Part shown: positions 33,166-41,830 of the stretch, in pieces
Layout of the letters: every line of letters begins with the position of its first letter
Position numbering within the stretch: the first letter of the stretch is position 1
Assembly: GCA_023435705.1 (NCBI GenBank)
Contig: JAEYRH010000009.1
Location: 434,001-498,000 of the forward strand
Length of the DNA: 64,000 nucleotides
Source: Bacillota bacterium
Lineage (GTDB): Bacteria > Bacillota > Clostridia > Christensenellales > UMGS416
Direction: 5' to 3'
Program-made: the position numbers and the translations under genes
The notes under the pieces: model-generated
The model's database searches: none
Told to the model about the DNA's origin: nothing
The model's input: only the letters and a program-made list of their open reading frames with translations

Positions 33166-33549
33166 TTATTGCAGGGCAACCAAAGGCGTGCCCGTGGTCA
33201 CTGTGGCGCCCTTGGCTGTCAGGATCTGCGCGACTGTGCCGTCTTTCGTCGCGGTAATCTCATTTTCCATTTTCATTGCTTCCAGGATCAGCAGGGTGTC
33301 ACCCTTTTTCACGACAGTGCCTACTGCAACCTTCAAATCCACCACCACGCCGGGCATCGGGGAAGGGATCACCTCAGCGCCCGCCACAGCGGCGGGAGCC
33401 GGTGCGGGGGCCGGGGCGGCGGCAACTGCCGCTGCCACAGGGGCTGGAGCGCTCGCCGGAGCAGTCTTGGCCACATTCAACAGCTTGGCCTCGCCCTTTT
33501 CCACTTCCACTTCATAGTCTTTGTCATTGATTGTCACGATGTATTTCAT
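33166..33549 (-). CDS. Biotin carboxyl carrier subunit of the decarboxylase
   Basis: 127 residues. An N-terminal beta stretch MKYIVTINDKDYEVEVEKG is followed by a flexible Ala/Pro linker (30-57) and a biotinyl domain with EAMKMENE, Lys93 being biotinylated. It moves the carboxyl group from the alpha to the beta subunit. In many bacteria this domain is fused to OadA; here it is separate. ATG 33549 is chosen because it matches the family start and has GGAG upstream. Confidence 0.92.
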   Translation of the reverse strand: MKYIVTINDKDYEVEVEKGEAKLLNVAKTAPASAPAPVAAAVAAAPAPAPAPAAVAGAEVIPSPMPGVVVDLKVAVGTVVKKGDTLLILEAMKMENEITATKDGTVAQILTAKGATVTTGTPLVALQ

Positions 33550-33559
33550 ATTCGTTCTC

Positions 33560-33895
33560 CTACTCCTCAGTGTTTTCCGGCAGTGCCTTGATGGATTTGA
33601 AATACAGCTCATTGGGCTGCGCCTGCAAGTTGTCGCTCACGATGGCCATGATGATTGCCGCGGTCTTCTCATCCACATTGATGAGCTTCAATGGCTCGTC
33701 AGCCACAGCCGCAGTCTTGGGGGTCTCCATGACCACAGGCGAATCAGATTGCGCGGCTTGACTGCCCCGCTTTGGCTTCGATAAGCTGGTGACAAGGGCA
33801 GTTTGAAGCCTGACAATCAGGCTCAGGCCCACTAGCACGATAAACACGACAGCCATTCCAAACAAGCCGACATAAATGCTTTCCAATACTGTCAT
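33560..33895 (-). CDS. oadG: Oxaloacetate decarboxylase gamma subunit
   Basis: 111 residues with one N-terminal membrane segment (about 6-30) and a polar tail, typical of OadG, which holds the complex together. ATG 33895 lies eight bases after GAGGGG; a GTG at 33910 overlaps oadA but lacks a ribosome site. The cytoplasmic half ends with an IxxAIVSDNLQAQPNELYFKSI-like segment (MAIVSDNLQAQPNELYF). Confidence 0.85.
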   Translation of the reverse strand: MTVLESIYVGLFGMAVVFIVLVGLSLIVRLQTALVTSLSKPKRGSQAAQSDSPVVMETPKTAAVADEPLKLINVDEKTAAIIMAIVSDNLQAQPNELYFKSIKALPENTEE

Positions 33896-33906
33896 CTTCG
33901 CACCCC

Positions 33907-35286
33907 TCACAAAACTCTACGGATGGAATAGGTCACACGGTTCGATTCCGCTTCCGCACGGTCATTGAAGAACTTCTCGGCGATCTGCGGGAAGGCGATA
34001 TAGCTCAGCACATCCTCATCGTTACGGGCAACACCGGCCAGTTGGGCTTTCGTTTGCTCGAACTGGGGCTCAAGTGTATCAGCGAAGCGACCGGTGAAAG
34101 GCTGATCGTCTCCGAGCACTCTTTTGACCAGATCGGGGTTCAGCTCACCGGGGGCTTTGCCGTATTCTCCGCGGATATAGGCTTTGATCTCCTTGGAGAT
34201 GTTTTTGTAACGCTCACCCATCAGCACATTGGTGGCCGCCTGCACGCCCACCATCTGGCTCATTGGCGTTACCAGCGGCGGATAGCCCAGGTCTTCGCGC
34301 ACCCGGGGCGTTTCTTGCAGCACTTCCTCCAGACGGTCGATCGCGCCTTGCTGCTTCAGTTGTGAAACAAGGTTGGAGAGCATGCCGCCGGGGATCTGAT
34401 AAACCAGCGCGTCGGTCTCGGTGCCCAGCACATAGGGATCCAGCACGCCGGAGGCCAGGAACTTATCGCGGACGGGCTTGAAGAAGTCGTTGATCTCTTT
34501 CAGCAGCGTCTCATCGAGGCCTGACGCAAAACCCATTTGCTTGAGCGCGAAGTGCAGCGACTCAGTGGCCGGCTGGCTGGTGCCGCCGGAGAAAGAAGAG
34601 ATGGCGCAGTCGATGCCGTCGAAGCCGGCTTCCACGGCCTTGAGATAGGTCATCGGCGCAAGGCCTGTGGTGGAGTGGGTGTGCAGGAACACAGGCAGCT
34701 TCACGTTGGCCTTCAGTGCCGTCACGAGATCAAAGGCTTCCTGCGGGCCCATGATGCCGGCCATATCCTTGATGCAGATGGAGTTGGCACCCATGCCTTG
34801 CAGCTGTTTACCCAGCTTCACATAGTTATCCAGGTTGTGGATGGGGCTGATTGTGTAGCAGATCGTGCCCTGGGCATGGCCGCCGCGCTTCAGGGTTTCA
34901 TCCACCGCCACCTCAATGTTGCGGAAATCGTTCAGCGCGTCAAAGATGCGCAGGATATCCATACCGTTTTCAATGGCGTGGCTCACAAACTTTCGCACCA
35001 CGTCGTCTGGATAATGCTTGTAACCCAATATGTTCTGGCCGCGCAGCAGCATCTGCAGTTTGGTGTTTTTTACTTTTGCCTTGATTTTGCGAAGCCTTTC
35101 CCACGGGTCTTCATTCAAATAGCGGAGGCAGGAGTCAAACGTGGCGCCGCCCCAGCATTCCACCGAATGATACCCGGCCTGGTCAATCTTCTCCAATACG
35201 CTTTCAAAATCGGAGAAGGGGAGTCTTGTTGCGATCAGCGATTGGTTCGCATCTCTCAACACAGTTTCTGTGATGTTGACTCTCAT
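33907..35286 (-). CDS. oadA: Oxaloacetate decarboxylase alpha subunit (carboxyltransferase)
   Basis: 459 residues: a TIM-barrel carboxyltransferase with ITETVLRDANQSLIATR (metal Asp), CWGGATFDSCLR, the biotin-lysine site SICIKDMAG, and metal histidines in FLHTHSTTG. The C-terminal PYC_OADA region follows, but there is no biotinyl domain, in line with the separate carrier gene. Transfers CO2 from oxaloacetate to biotin. It is the first gene of the operon, with a strong promoter about 140 bp upstream. ATG 35286 has AAAGG 14 bases upstream, a mediocre site. Confidence 0.94.
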   Translation of the reverse strand: MRVNITETVLRDANQSLIATRLPFSDFESVLEKIDQAGYHSVECWGGATFDSCLRYLNEDPWERLRKIKAKVKNTKLQMLLRGQNILGYKHYPDDVVRKFVSHAIENGMDILRIFDALNDFRNIEVAVDETLKRGGHAQGTICYTISPIHNLDNYVKLGKQLQGMGANSICIKDMAGIMGPQEAFDLVTALKANVKLPVFLHTHSTTGLAPMTYLKAVEAGFDGIDCAISSFSGGTSQPATESLHFALKQMGFASGLDETLLKEINDFFKPVRDKFLASGVLDPYVLGTETDALVYQIPGGMLSNLVSQLKQQGAIDRLEEVLQETPRVREDLGYPPLVTPMSQMVGVQAATNVLMGERYKNISKEIKAYIRGEYGKAPGELNPDLVKRVLGDDQPFTGRFADTLEPQFEQTKAQLAGVARNDEDVLSYIAFPQIAEKFFNDRAEAESNRVTYSIRRVL

Positions 35287-35327
35287 TTGGCAGCTGCCTT
35301 TCTATGTAGATATTTTGGTTTCGGCAT

Positions 35328-35360
35328 AAAAAACAGGGGGTCTGTAAATACAGATTCCCC
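35328..35360 (-). terminator. Terminator-like hairpin in the oadA leader
   Basis: Minus-strand GGGG-AA-TCTGTA (35360-35349) pairs with TACAGA-CCCC (35346-35337) with a small internal mismatch, followed by TGTTTTTT. It lies between the promoter and the start codon, 40 bp before oadA, so it could act as an attenuator. Confidence 0.55.
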
Positions 35361-35428
35361 GTCATTGGAGACTCATGTTTTTTGGAGATATTGATATAGG
35401 CTAATCCTGCCCCATATTACACTATGGT

Positions 35429-35457
35429 ATTATAACATCATGTTTACCGCTTGACAA
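35429..35457 (-). promoter_or_regulatory. Promoter of the oad operon
   Basis: Minus-strand TTGTCA (35457-35452), 17-bp spacer, perfect TATAAT (35434-35429). Predicted leader of about 135 nt. The region 35460-35620 has no further feature I can support. Confidence 0.8.
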
Positions 35458-35625
35458 TATTTTAACAAAAACACATCGGATCGACTTTTTATTCATGCTT
35501 CTGCCACCATGTCGAATGGTGTCTGCCGCGCTTGCCCTCTGAATCCATGCTGTCAACAGCAATTGTTACATATCCGGCATGACAAGACTGTATGTGTTTT
35601 TCTGGATTTTATGCATCATTCCATC

Positions 35626-35666
35626 AAAAAGCCTGCCATAGCCGCACATTTCGGCAGCGGCAGGCT
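35626..35666 (-). terminator. Terminator after the ketopantoate-reductase-like gene
   Basis: Minus-strand AGCCTGCC (35666-35659) pairs with GGCAGGCT (35638-35631, within one base), with an inner GCCG/CGGC pairing, then TTTTTG. Confidence 0.75.
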
Positions 35667-35699
35667 GCTCAAACACCCTGGGCTTTCCCATACGGTCTG

Positions 35700-36650
35700 T
35701 TATTGAGTGCTGACATCCGAATGGAAAAGGCCCCTGTTCTTTTCTTCCAGCACCCGAATGCCGTGATAAAACATCCAGCACAGCGGCGTTTCCACACCCA
35801 ACTCCTCACCCAGTTTCACCATTTTTCCGGCAAACATTTCAATCTCCGTCCTGCGGCCGGATTCCAGATCCTGCAACGTGGAAGGTTTGTTGAAGAAGGG
35901 GAGCCGCTTGATCTGCGGTTCCTGGCGCTCAATATCCTCCGCACCCAGCGCTATGCCCAGTTTGTTGGCGACATGCACCACTTCCCACATGGCCTTCCGG
36001 CGGATTGCATTGGCGTGGTCGCTCACACGGTATGCACCGAAGGGGATGCCCAGCAGCGCGCAGGTGAGGTTTTCACCCACATTGCACATAAACTTGAACC
36101 ACATACCTTTTATCATATCAGCATCGATCTCATATGGGATGCCCGCAGCGTCAAAAAGCGCCTTGACGGCTTGCACCCGCGCGGTGTGCACCTCGTTGCT
36201 GGCCTCGCCGAAATGCACCTTGCCGAATCCGGGGTCGAAATTGGCCACACCGTCCTTCATCACGATGGAAACGCGCATGTAGGAATAGAGCACATGCTCC
36301 CAGCCATATGCGGCGGCCAGCTGTTCCTCGCTGTCAATGCCGTTCATCACGCTCAGGATCACTGTGCCCGGCCCCACCTGGTTGCGGATGTCCTCAATGG
36401 CCTGCATGAGGCCAGTGTCCTTCACGGCCATGAGGATCAGGTCTGCCGGGTCACCATGTAAAGCAGGGGAGATGACGCGGAAGCGGTGGTTGACGCTGTT
36501 GACGGTGACGCCCTTGCTGTTTAGCCGTTCGCCGCGCTCGCCTCCGGCCAGCACGCGGAAGTTCTCACTGCCCAGCAGCGCTTCCAACCGTGGCGCGAAC
36601 CACACGCCCATGGCACCCAGGCCGATCATGGTGACCTTGTTGATCTTCAT
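35700..36650 (-). CDS. Ketopantoate reductase family protein (ApbA/PanE-like)
   Basis: 316 residues with Rossmann motif GLGAMG at 9-14, MAVKDTGLMQAI and VMNGIDSEEQLAAAYG in the conserved centre, and a helical C-terminal domain with the catalytic-type Lys (MIKGMWFKFMCNVGENLTCAL, split: K in IKGMW, N in NVGEN). Such enzymes reduce ketopantoate with NADPH for pantothenate synthesis; distant members act on other 2-keto compounds. No pan genes are adjacent. ATG 36650 follows AAGGAG. Confidence 0.82.
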   Translation of the reverse strand: MKINKVTMIGLGAMGVWFAPRLEALLGSENFRVLAGGERGERLNSKGVTVNSVNHRFRVISPALHGDPADLILMAVKDTGLMQAIEDIRNQVGPGTVILSVMNGIDSEEQLAAAYGWEHVLYSYMRVSIVMKDGVANFDPGFGKVHFGEASNEVHTARVQAVKALFDAAGIPYEIDADMIKGMWFKFMCNVGENLTCALLGIPFGAYRVSDHANAIRRKAMWEVVHVANKLGIALGAEDIERQEPQIKRLPFFNKPSTLQDLESGRRTEIEMFAGKMVKLGEELGVETPLCWMFYHGIRVLEEKNRGLFHSDVSTQ

Positions 36651-36709
36651 CAAATTGCTCCTTGGAGTGGGGTTGTTGTGCAGTATAGCATAATGCGCCC
36701 GGAAATGAC

Positions 36710-36736
36710 AAAGCACCTCTCATGGAGAGGTGCTTT
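36710..36736. terminator. Hairpin between the MBL hydrolase and the panE-like gene
   Basis: A 12-bp perfect stem AAAGCACCTCTC (36710-36721) / GAGAGGTGCTTT (36725-36736), loop ATG. The T run is short, so termination of the minus-strand MBL gene is likely but may be partial. Confidence 0.65.
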
Positions 36737-36756
36737 GAGGAAAGCCTGTGTAACTT

Positions 36757-37515
36757 TCAGTTATAGACGATCCTGCGCTCCTCGGCGTAATAGTGGACCT
36801 TGCTTGTGCCGCCGGACCATTCATAGGGCACATCCTGATCCGTTTTCCCCGCAGCGAGGTCTTTGGCACCGGCCAGCAGCTCATCCACCAGGCTGGCGTT
36901 GGTCAAGCCTTGCGAACGCCATTGCCAGTGGCCGGTGAGCAGATTATCAAACTCGCCGCGCCTGGCCTCAAGGCGCTCCAATGATTCCACAAGTTTCGGG
37001 ATGGGCAGGCTTTCCTCCAGCTGCATCCAGATCATGTCCAGCACTGCGTCACCAGTGAAGAGGATGCGGGTCTCACGGCTCAACAGGCAAATGCATCCCG
37101 GTGTGTGGCCTGGCAAGGCGATGGCCTCCAGCGTGATGCCGCCCAGGTCAAACACATCCCCATCGGCAAGGCCTGCCAGCTCGCAGGCTGTAAGGCCCTG
37201 GGCAGCCATGGTTTGGCGCATGCCGGGATCCTGCAGATCCTCACGGAACATCCATTGATCGAGCTCACTCAGGTGCACCTTGTCAAAATACACATTTCCG
37301 GCGGTGTGGTCGCCGTGGCCGTGGGTGTTCAGCACCACAAGCGGGAGGGATGTGATGGAGCGCACGACCTCACCGAAGGAACGTTCCTCCAGCATCATCG
37401 TGTCAATCAAGGCGGCGCGGTTTGTTCCGCGCACCACATAGGATACGCCCCAGCCCTCCATCACGAGGGCGGTGATGTGGTCGTTGACTTGCTCAATTCT
37501 GAGGTTTTCTGCCAT
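36757..37515 (-). CDS. MBL fold metallo-hydrolase
   Basis: 252 residues with the metallo-beta-lactamase motif THGHGDHTAGN (HxHxDH) near residue 64, a later metal histidine in LPGHTPGCIC, Asp in LFTGDAVLD and a final histidine in LTGHW. All metal ligands expected for a di-zinc hydrolase of the glyoxalase II-like group are present. The substrate is unknown. AGGAGAGG lies upstream of the ATG. The next gene in the same direction, the alpha-galactosidase, ends 40 bp upstream, so they may be co-transcribed. Confidence 0.87.
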   Translation of the reverse strand: MAENLRIEQVNDHITALVMEGWGVSYVVRGTNRAALIDTMMLEERSFGEVVRSITSLPLVVLNTHGHGDHTAGNVYFDKVHLSELDQWMFREDLQDPGMRQTMAAQGLTACELAGLADGDVFDLGGITLEAIALPGHTPGCICLLSRETRILFTGDAVLDMIWMQLEESLPIPKLVESLERLEARRGEFDNLLTGHWQWRSQGLTNASLVDELLAGAKDLAAGKTDQDVPYEWSGGTSKVHYYAEERRIVYN

Positions 37516-37555
37516 GATGATTTACCTCTCCTTCTTTGCAATGCAGCAGATGGTG

Positions 37556-39667
37556 TCAGGCTTTGCGCAAGATCACGGAAAGCCCCTCAAAGTCCTCTGC
37601 GCCGGAGACAATGAGGTGCCCATCTGCCATATGCGCAACAACGCCGCTGCGCGCCAAGCAGTCAGTGATTTCATAACCAGCGAATTGGCCGACTGTGAAG
37701 GCCTTTCCGGCCATCTCGTTAAATGTGGTGATCACAACAAGCACCTGCCCGTTGGCCCCCTCGCGGGCCAGCGCCTGCCAGCCCTTCGGGTGGCGGTAGG
37801 ACACCACAGGCACGCCCAAGCGGCGGGATTTGCCATCACGGATGATCGGCGCTGCCTTGTGATAAAACTTCACTCCGTCTGACACGATCTTCCACTGCCC
37901 GTCAGAAAGGTTGTAGATATCGCCGGAGAGGCACATGCGCCCCAGCATTGTGTTGTTAATCGAGTAATAGAGCCTCTTTTCCGAATCGGTGCCGTGCAGC
38001 ACCGCCCAGATCTGGCTCTGCGCCGGCAGGATCGCCCGGTGCACATTGGCCGCGATGATCGGGATTTCGTTGCACTCATGGGCGTCGGAGAAGGATGCCA
38101 TCGACACCAGTGACATCATCGTGGGCTCCAGCCTGTGGCCACCGGAGGAGCAGTTCTCAATCACCAGGTCCGGCAGTTCCCGGCGGATTTTTTGAAAGAA
38201 GCCCACCGAGCCCAGCACCGCTTGCCTTAGGCCCTCGCCCAAGGATTCCGCACCGTCACAGCCAATGCCGATGTTATCGTTGTAGTCCACCTTGAGGTAG
38301 CCGAAGCCACCCTCACGCAATGTGCCGATCACCTTTTCGGTCAGGTATTCGATCACCTCGGGCTGGCGCATGTCCCAGAATTTGCGCTCTCCGTTGGTCA
38401 GCACCGCCCCGTTGCGCTTCAATTGCATGTTCGCCTGGTGCCATGCGTCATCTGGGTGGGGTGCCGCAGCGTCGTTTCCGATGTTTTCCATCTCGAACCA
38501 CAAACCGGGAATCATGCCGCACTCCCTGATTTTGTCGCAGACAAAGCGCAGGCCATGGGGGAAAAGCTCCGGGTTCACCGCCCAGTCGCCGATGCCGCCG
38601 GTCCAGTCGCCCGGTTTGTTCGTATACCAGCCGGCGTCGATCACCAGGTATTTGAAACCCCTGCCTTTAAGCTTTTCGGCGATTTTCAGGATGTTTTCCT
38701 CGCTGGGCCGCCCCCATGTGGTGCAGTATTCGTTGAACAGCACCGGCATGTCTTTTTCCACCGCCGGGGTTGTCTCCAGCACCGGCCTTTGGGAGTCCAC
38801 AAGGTTTGCGGACACGTCGTCGATGTCTCCAATGCAGGCGGTCAGCACTGCCGGCACCGCTTCAAAGACTTGACCCGGCGCCAGTGTTTTACGGAAATGG
38901 CCGAACTCGTAATCGGCGATGCCACCGCACAGGTCATAACGGCTTTTGCGGTTGAAGACCTCGATTTGCCACGACGACGGGCTCCAAAGCTGGACGCCGA
39001 GGAAACTGCCATATTTCCTGTCTTCCAGCACGCACCAGGGGAAGAAGCCCCGCACCGGCATGCTGCCCACCTGGCCGAAACGGATGGACTGGGAGCCGAA
39101 GTTGGCCCAGGAGGGTTCCAATTGCAGATCGGCGAATTCCTCGCTGGTCAGCCGACCTTCAGCGCTCCACTTGCTGCGCAGGCGGTGCAGCACAAGGTTT
39201 TCTACGCGGTTTTCCTTTTCCTGCATCGGGAAACCGCAAAGCGCGAAGGAGGAGAGCATCTCAAACGTCACCGGCTCGCCGGTGATGTTTTCCAGCACTG
39301 TGATAGAGCGTGCAAACGGCTGCTCCGGATGAAAGGTGAGGCGATGACGCGCACGCACGCGGCTGCTTTCATAGACGGTCTCCACAGTGGTCATGCCGTC
39401 CGCCGTGGTGGAGACGTCTTGCTTGATGAAGCGCAGGTCCGTGGTGCTCTGCCCGTAGAGCATCGTGTGCCCATGGGAAAAGCCGCCGGGGAACTTATCG
39501 CCGGCCAGGTGCAGCTGCACGCAGGGAGAGAGATCCCACCGGCCGTCCAACTCAATGGAGGCATATCGTTCTTCTGGCACAAGCGCCAGGCCCACTGTGC
39601 CGCCATCCTCCGTGAGATAGATGGCGCGCATGCCTTTCAGGGGGAACTCACTGTAGATTTTCTTCAT
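37556..39667 (-). CDS. Alpha-galactosidase, glycoside hydrolase family 36
   Basis: 703 residues: an N-terminal beta-sandwich (1-290), a (beta/alpha)8 barrel starting LVIDAGWYTNKPGDW, and a C-terminal beta domain. The GH36 nucleophile is Asp461 in YLKVDYN, the acid/base Asp528 in SFSDAHE, and the WF-M-N-G segment LWFEMENIG is present. No signal peptide: it should cleave imported raffinose-type or galactosylated sugars inside the cell. It follows the GH43-like gene by 46 bp. Its Shine-Dalgarno is far from the ATG, with a hairpin between them. Confidence 0.9.
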   Translation of the reverse strand: MKKIYSEFPLKGMRAIYLTEDGGTVGLALVPEERYASIELDGRWDLSPCVQLHLAGDKFPGGFSHGHTMLYGQSTTDLRFIKQDVSTTADGMTTVETVYESSRVRARHRLTFHPEQPFARSITVLENITGEPVTFEMLSSFALCGFPMQEKENRVENLVLHRLRSKWSAEGRLTSEEFADLQLEPSWANFGSQSIRFGQVGSMPVRGFFPWCVLEDRKYGSFLGVQLWSPSSWQIEVFNRKSRYDLCGGIADYEFGHFRKTLAPGQVFEAVPAVLTACIGDIDDVSANLVDSQRPVLETTPAVEKDMPVLFNEYCTTWGRPSEENILKIAEKLKGRGFKYLVIDAGWYTNKPGDWTGGIGDWAVNPELFPHGLRFVCDKIRECGMIPGLWFEMENIGNDAAAPHPDDAWHQANMQLKRNGAVLTNGERKFWDMRQPEVIEYLTEKVIGTLREGGFGYLKVDYNDNIGIGCDGAESLGEGLRQAVLGSVGFFQKIRRELPDLVIENCSSGGHRLEPTMMSLVSMASFSDAHECNEIPIIAANVHRAILPAQSQIWAVLHGTDSEKRLYYSINNTMLGRMCLSGDIYNLSDGQWKIVSDGVKFYHKAAPIIRDGKSRRLGVPVVSYRHPKGWQALAREGANGQVLVVITTFNEMAGKAFTVGQFAGYEITDCLARSGVVAHMADGHLIVSGAEDFEGLSVILRKA

Positions 39668-39676
39668 TGCCGTTAC

Positions 39677-39707
39677 GCGAAAACAGGGGTTGTTTTCGCT
39701 CTCCTTT
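39677..39707 (-). promoter_or_regulatory. Shine-Dalgarno and intervening hairpin of the alpha-galactosidase gene
   Basis: AAAGGAG (minus strand, 39707-39701) lies 33 bases before the ATG. Between them is a perfect hairpin GCGAAAAC (39699-39692), loop AACCCCT, GTTTTCGC (39684-39677). Folding it out leaves about ten bases between site and start, an ideal spacing. No nearer ribosome site is visible. Confidence 0.6.
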
Positions 39708-39713
39708 CCAAGT

Positions 39714-41528
39714 TCAGTGCACAGTCACCGTTGTGCTAACCTTTGTGAGGCTCGGATCCAGATCCCGCTCCGGGGAAAGATTGAACACGGGCTCTCCGCA
39801 GATGTTGAAATGCACCCGCCGGATCGCTGTGCAGCGCGGCGTGCCGGTGAGAGCCTCCTGCGCGTGATACGAGATCATCAGGTTGCCGTGTTCATCCCGG
39901 AAGAAGGCGTTGTGCCCTGGCCCATATTCACCCTCCACGGAGTAGTGGCTCATCAGCGGCGCGGGGCTCTTCGCCCAGCTAGCGGGGTTCAGAAGGTCGC
40001 TGCCGATCGTGGCGGTGAGCAACCCGACTGCATACGTGTAACCGCCGGCGGCGCCGCCGGAAATCGCCAGGAAGACCTTTTCACCGGTCACGATGGCATA
40101 AGGGCCTTCGTTATTGATCGTGCCCTGCACGTTTTCCCAACCATAAAGCGGCCGCGACAGCAACATTGGCTCGCAGGTGAGCTGCCAGGGCTCTGATTCA
40201 TTGATTGTGGCGATGTAGAGCATAGAGCCGGTGTCCTGCGGGGTAAAGATGTGTTCGCGGTAGGACCACACCAGATAGGATGCGCCGCCTGCTTTGAAAT
40301 AGGTCATGTCCAGCGTGATGCCTTCGCTCGCCAGATAGGCCCTGTCCTGCTTCATCACGCGCACCGGGGCTTCCCAGCTGCCGGGGTCCGTGATGCTGCC
40401 GCCCGGTTTGAGGCGCATCATGTGTGACTGCGGCCCCCAGCCCTCTCCTGCCAGTGCGCAGAGGATATAAAGCGACCCACCGATCACATGGAATTCCGGC
40501 GCCCAGAAGCACCGGGTGAATATACCTTTGCCGAGGATCAGATGCTCTTTCACATCGGGGGTAAAAAGGCCCACCGGAGTGTCCGCCTCACGCACATAGA
40601 ACCCTACGGCATCGGTGTTGTCGTTGGTGGCGATGAAATAATACTTGCCACCCCACGCCAGCACATCGGGATCGGCATACCCCTTGGCCAAGGGGAAGGG
40701 GTAAACATCCTGCACCAACGTGCCGTAAGCCTTATAAGAGCCGGGCTTTTGGAAGTCTATTTCCCCGGCCTCCCACAACACGGGCTTCTGAGCCGTGGAG
40801 CCGTCGGAATAGAAGGCGGTCGCCTGCACTGCGTTTAGTTCGGATATGGAACGAGTTTCGAGGGCGCCCGGCACCTGCACCGCCACATTACGCAGCGGCA
40901 TCCACTTGGCTGCAAGCCTGTCGCAGAAGGAGTTGCTCACGGGAAGGATATTGCCGTTTATGGCGCCCTCCGGGCTTGCTGCCTCCGCCGTGCCCGGCAT
41001 ACAATTTGCATTCCGTGCTGGAGAGATGCTGACATTGCCACTAAGGCCGGTTAATGTGTTTTGATACACGTTTCCATCGGTGCCGCGCCATGTCGCCAGG
41101 TATTCCTTCTTGCTTGTGTTATAAGCACAGGCTACCTCGGCCACATGGACATCGCAGCCCAGGTCCATCAGCCCGATTTCGTGGAACGTCTGCAAATCGT
41201 CGCTGGTCCATAGGAGGACCTTCCCCCGGCTTTCCTCGTCGGGGCTGCCGTCTCCGTTCACGCGCACCGCTGCCACTGCAAAACCACCATCGGCAGTTTG
41301 GAAAAGCCAGGGCGAGCGTAGCGCCTTCAAATGGATCGTGTTGTCATCGCCAATCGTGGAGGTGGCAAACAGGATGCCGTAGTTCTGGTTCAACGCTTCA
41401 AAGCTGCCGCCCGGTCTGCGGATGGCGAAATGGGCGCTGCAGGCCAGATTCGTGGGGTAATCCTCCGCCCTGGGCTCGCGGGTGTAGATCAGGATTTCCG
41501 CTGTTTTGCTTGTGATTCCTTCCAGCAT
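39714..41528 (-). CDS. Glycoside hydrolase family 43-like protein with Ig-like insert
   Basis: 604 residues. The C-terminal ~320 residues form a GH43-type five-blade propeller (YADPDVLAWGGKYYFIATND near 285, FWAPEFHV near 345, GHNAFFRDEHGNLMISYH near 535), consistent with arabinofuranosidase or xylosidase activity. The N-terminal ~190 residues look like a second, degenerate propeller, and between them (about 215-270) is a bacterial Ig-like group 4 segment. There is no signal peptide. ATG 41528 is the first of the operon with the GH36 gene; a TATAAT at 41646-41641 on the minus strand is a plausible -10. Confidence 0.8.
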   Translation of the reverse strand: MLEGITSKTAEILIYTREPRAEDYPTNLACSAHFAIRRPGGSFEALNQNYGILFATSTIGDDNTIHLKALRSPWLFQTADGGFAVAAVRVNGDGSPDEESRGKVLLWTSDDLQTFHEIGLMDLGCDVHVAEVACAYNTSKKEYLATWRGTDGNVYQNTLTGLSGNVSISPARNANCMPGTAEAASPEGAINGNILPVSNSFCDRLAAKWMPLRNVAVQVPGALETRSISELNAVQATAFYSDGSTAQKPVLWEAGEIDFQKPGSYKAYGTLVQDVYPFPLAKGYADPDVLAWGGKYYFIATNDNTDAVGFYVREADTPVGLFTPDVKEHLILGKGIFTRCFWAPEFHVIGGSLYILCALAGEGWGPQSHMMRLKPGGSITDPGSWEAPVRVMKQDRAYLASEGITLDMTYFKAGGASYLVWSYREHIFTPQDTGSMLYIATINESEPWQLTCEPMLLSRPLYGWENVQGTINNEGPYAIVTGEKVFLAISGGAAGGYTYAVGLLTATIGSDLLNPASWAKSPAPLMSHYSVEGEYGPGHNAFFRDEHGNLMISYHAQEALTGTPRCTAIRRVHFNICGEPVFNLSPERDLDPSLTKVSTTVTVH

Positions 41529-41787
41529 GAGTAAAATTTCTCCCCTATATGCAAATTGTCCATAGTCTATGGAAACACCGTGCAGTAAGGTTGCTGCACC
41601 AGGCAGAACAGGCTGCCGCTGGTTGCTTTGGCCCTGGTTGATTATATCTCAAATTCTGCCATGCCAAAAGGCCTGAAAGCATACTCCCCACATTGAAATG
41701 ATAATCTCGTGTGCCTGCCATCACAGAACAGTTGTTGTTTTTGATGGATACTGCTTAACATACAAATTCGGCCAGCATAAACCAATG
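41529..41787. other. Divergent intergenic region upstream of the GH43-like gene and DUF4364 gene
   Basis: About 260 bp without a gene. It has the probable -10 of the minus-strand glycosidase operon (41641-41646) with a leader of about 105 nt in which GCAGCC and GGCTGC-type complementary segments occur. No operator palindrome is clear. Confidence 0.4.
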
Positions 41788-41815
41788 TTCACACCGGCTG
41801 CTCATCTGCTATAAT
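41788..41815 (+). promoter_or_regulatory. Promoter of the DUF4364 gene
   Basis: TTCACA (41788-41793), spacer 16 bp, TATAAT (41810-41815), ending 15 bp before the start codon, which implies a very short leader. Confidence 0.6.
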
Positions 41816-41830
41816 TGGCGTGCGAAGGGG

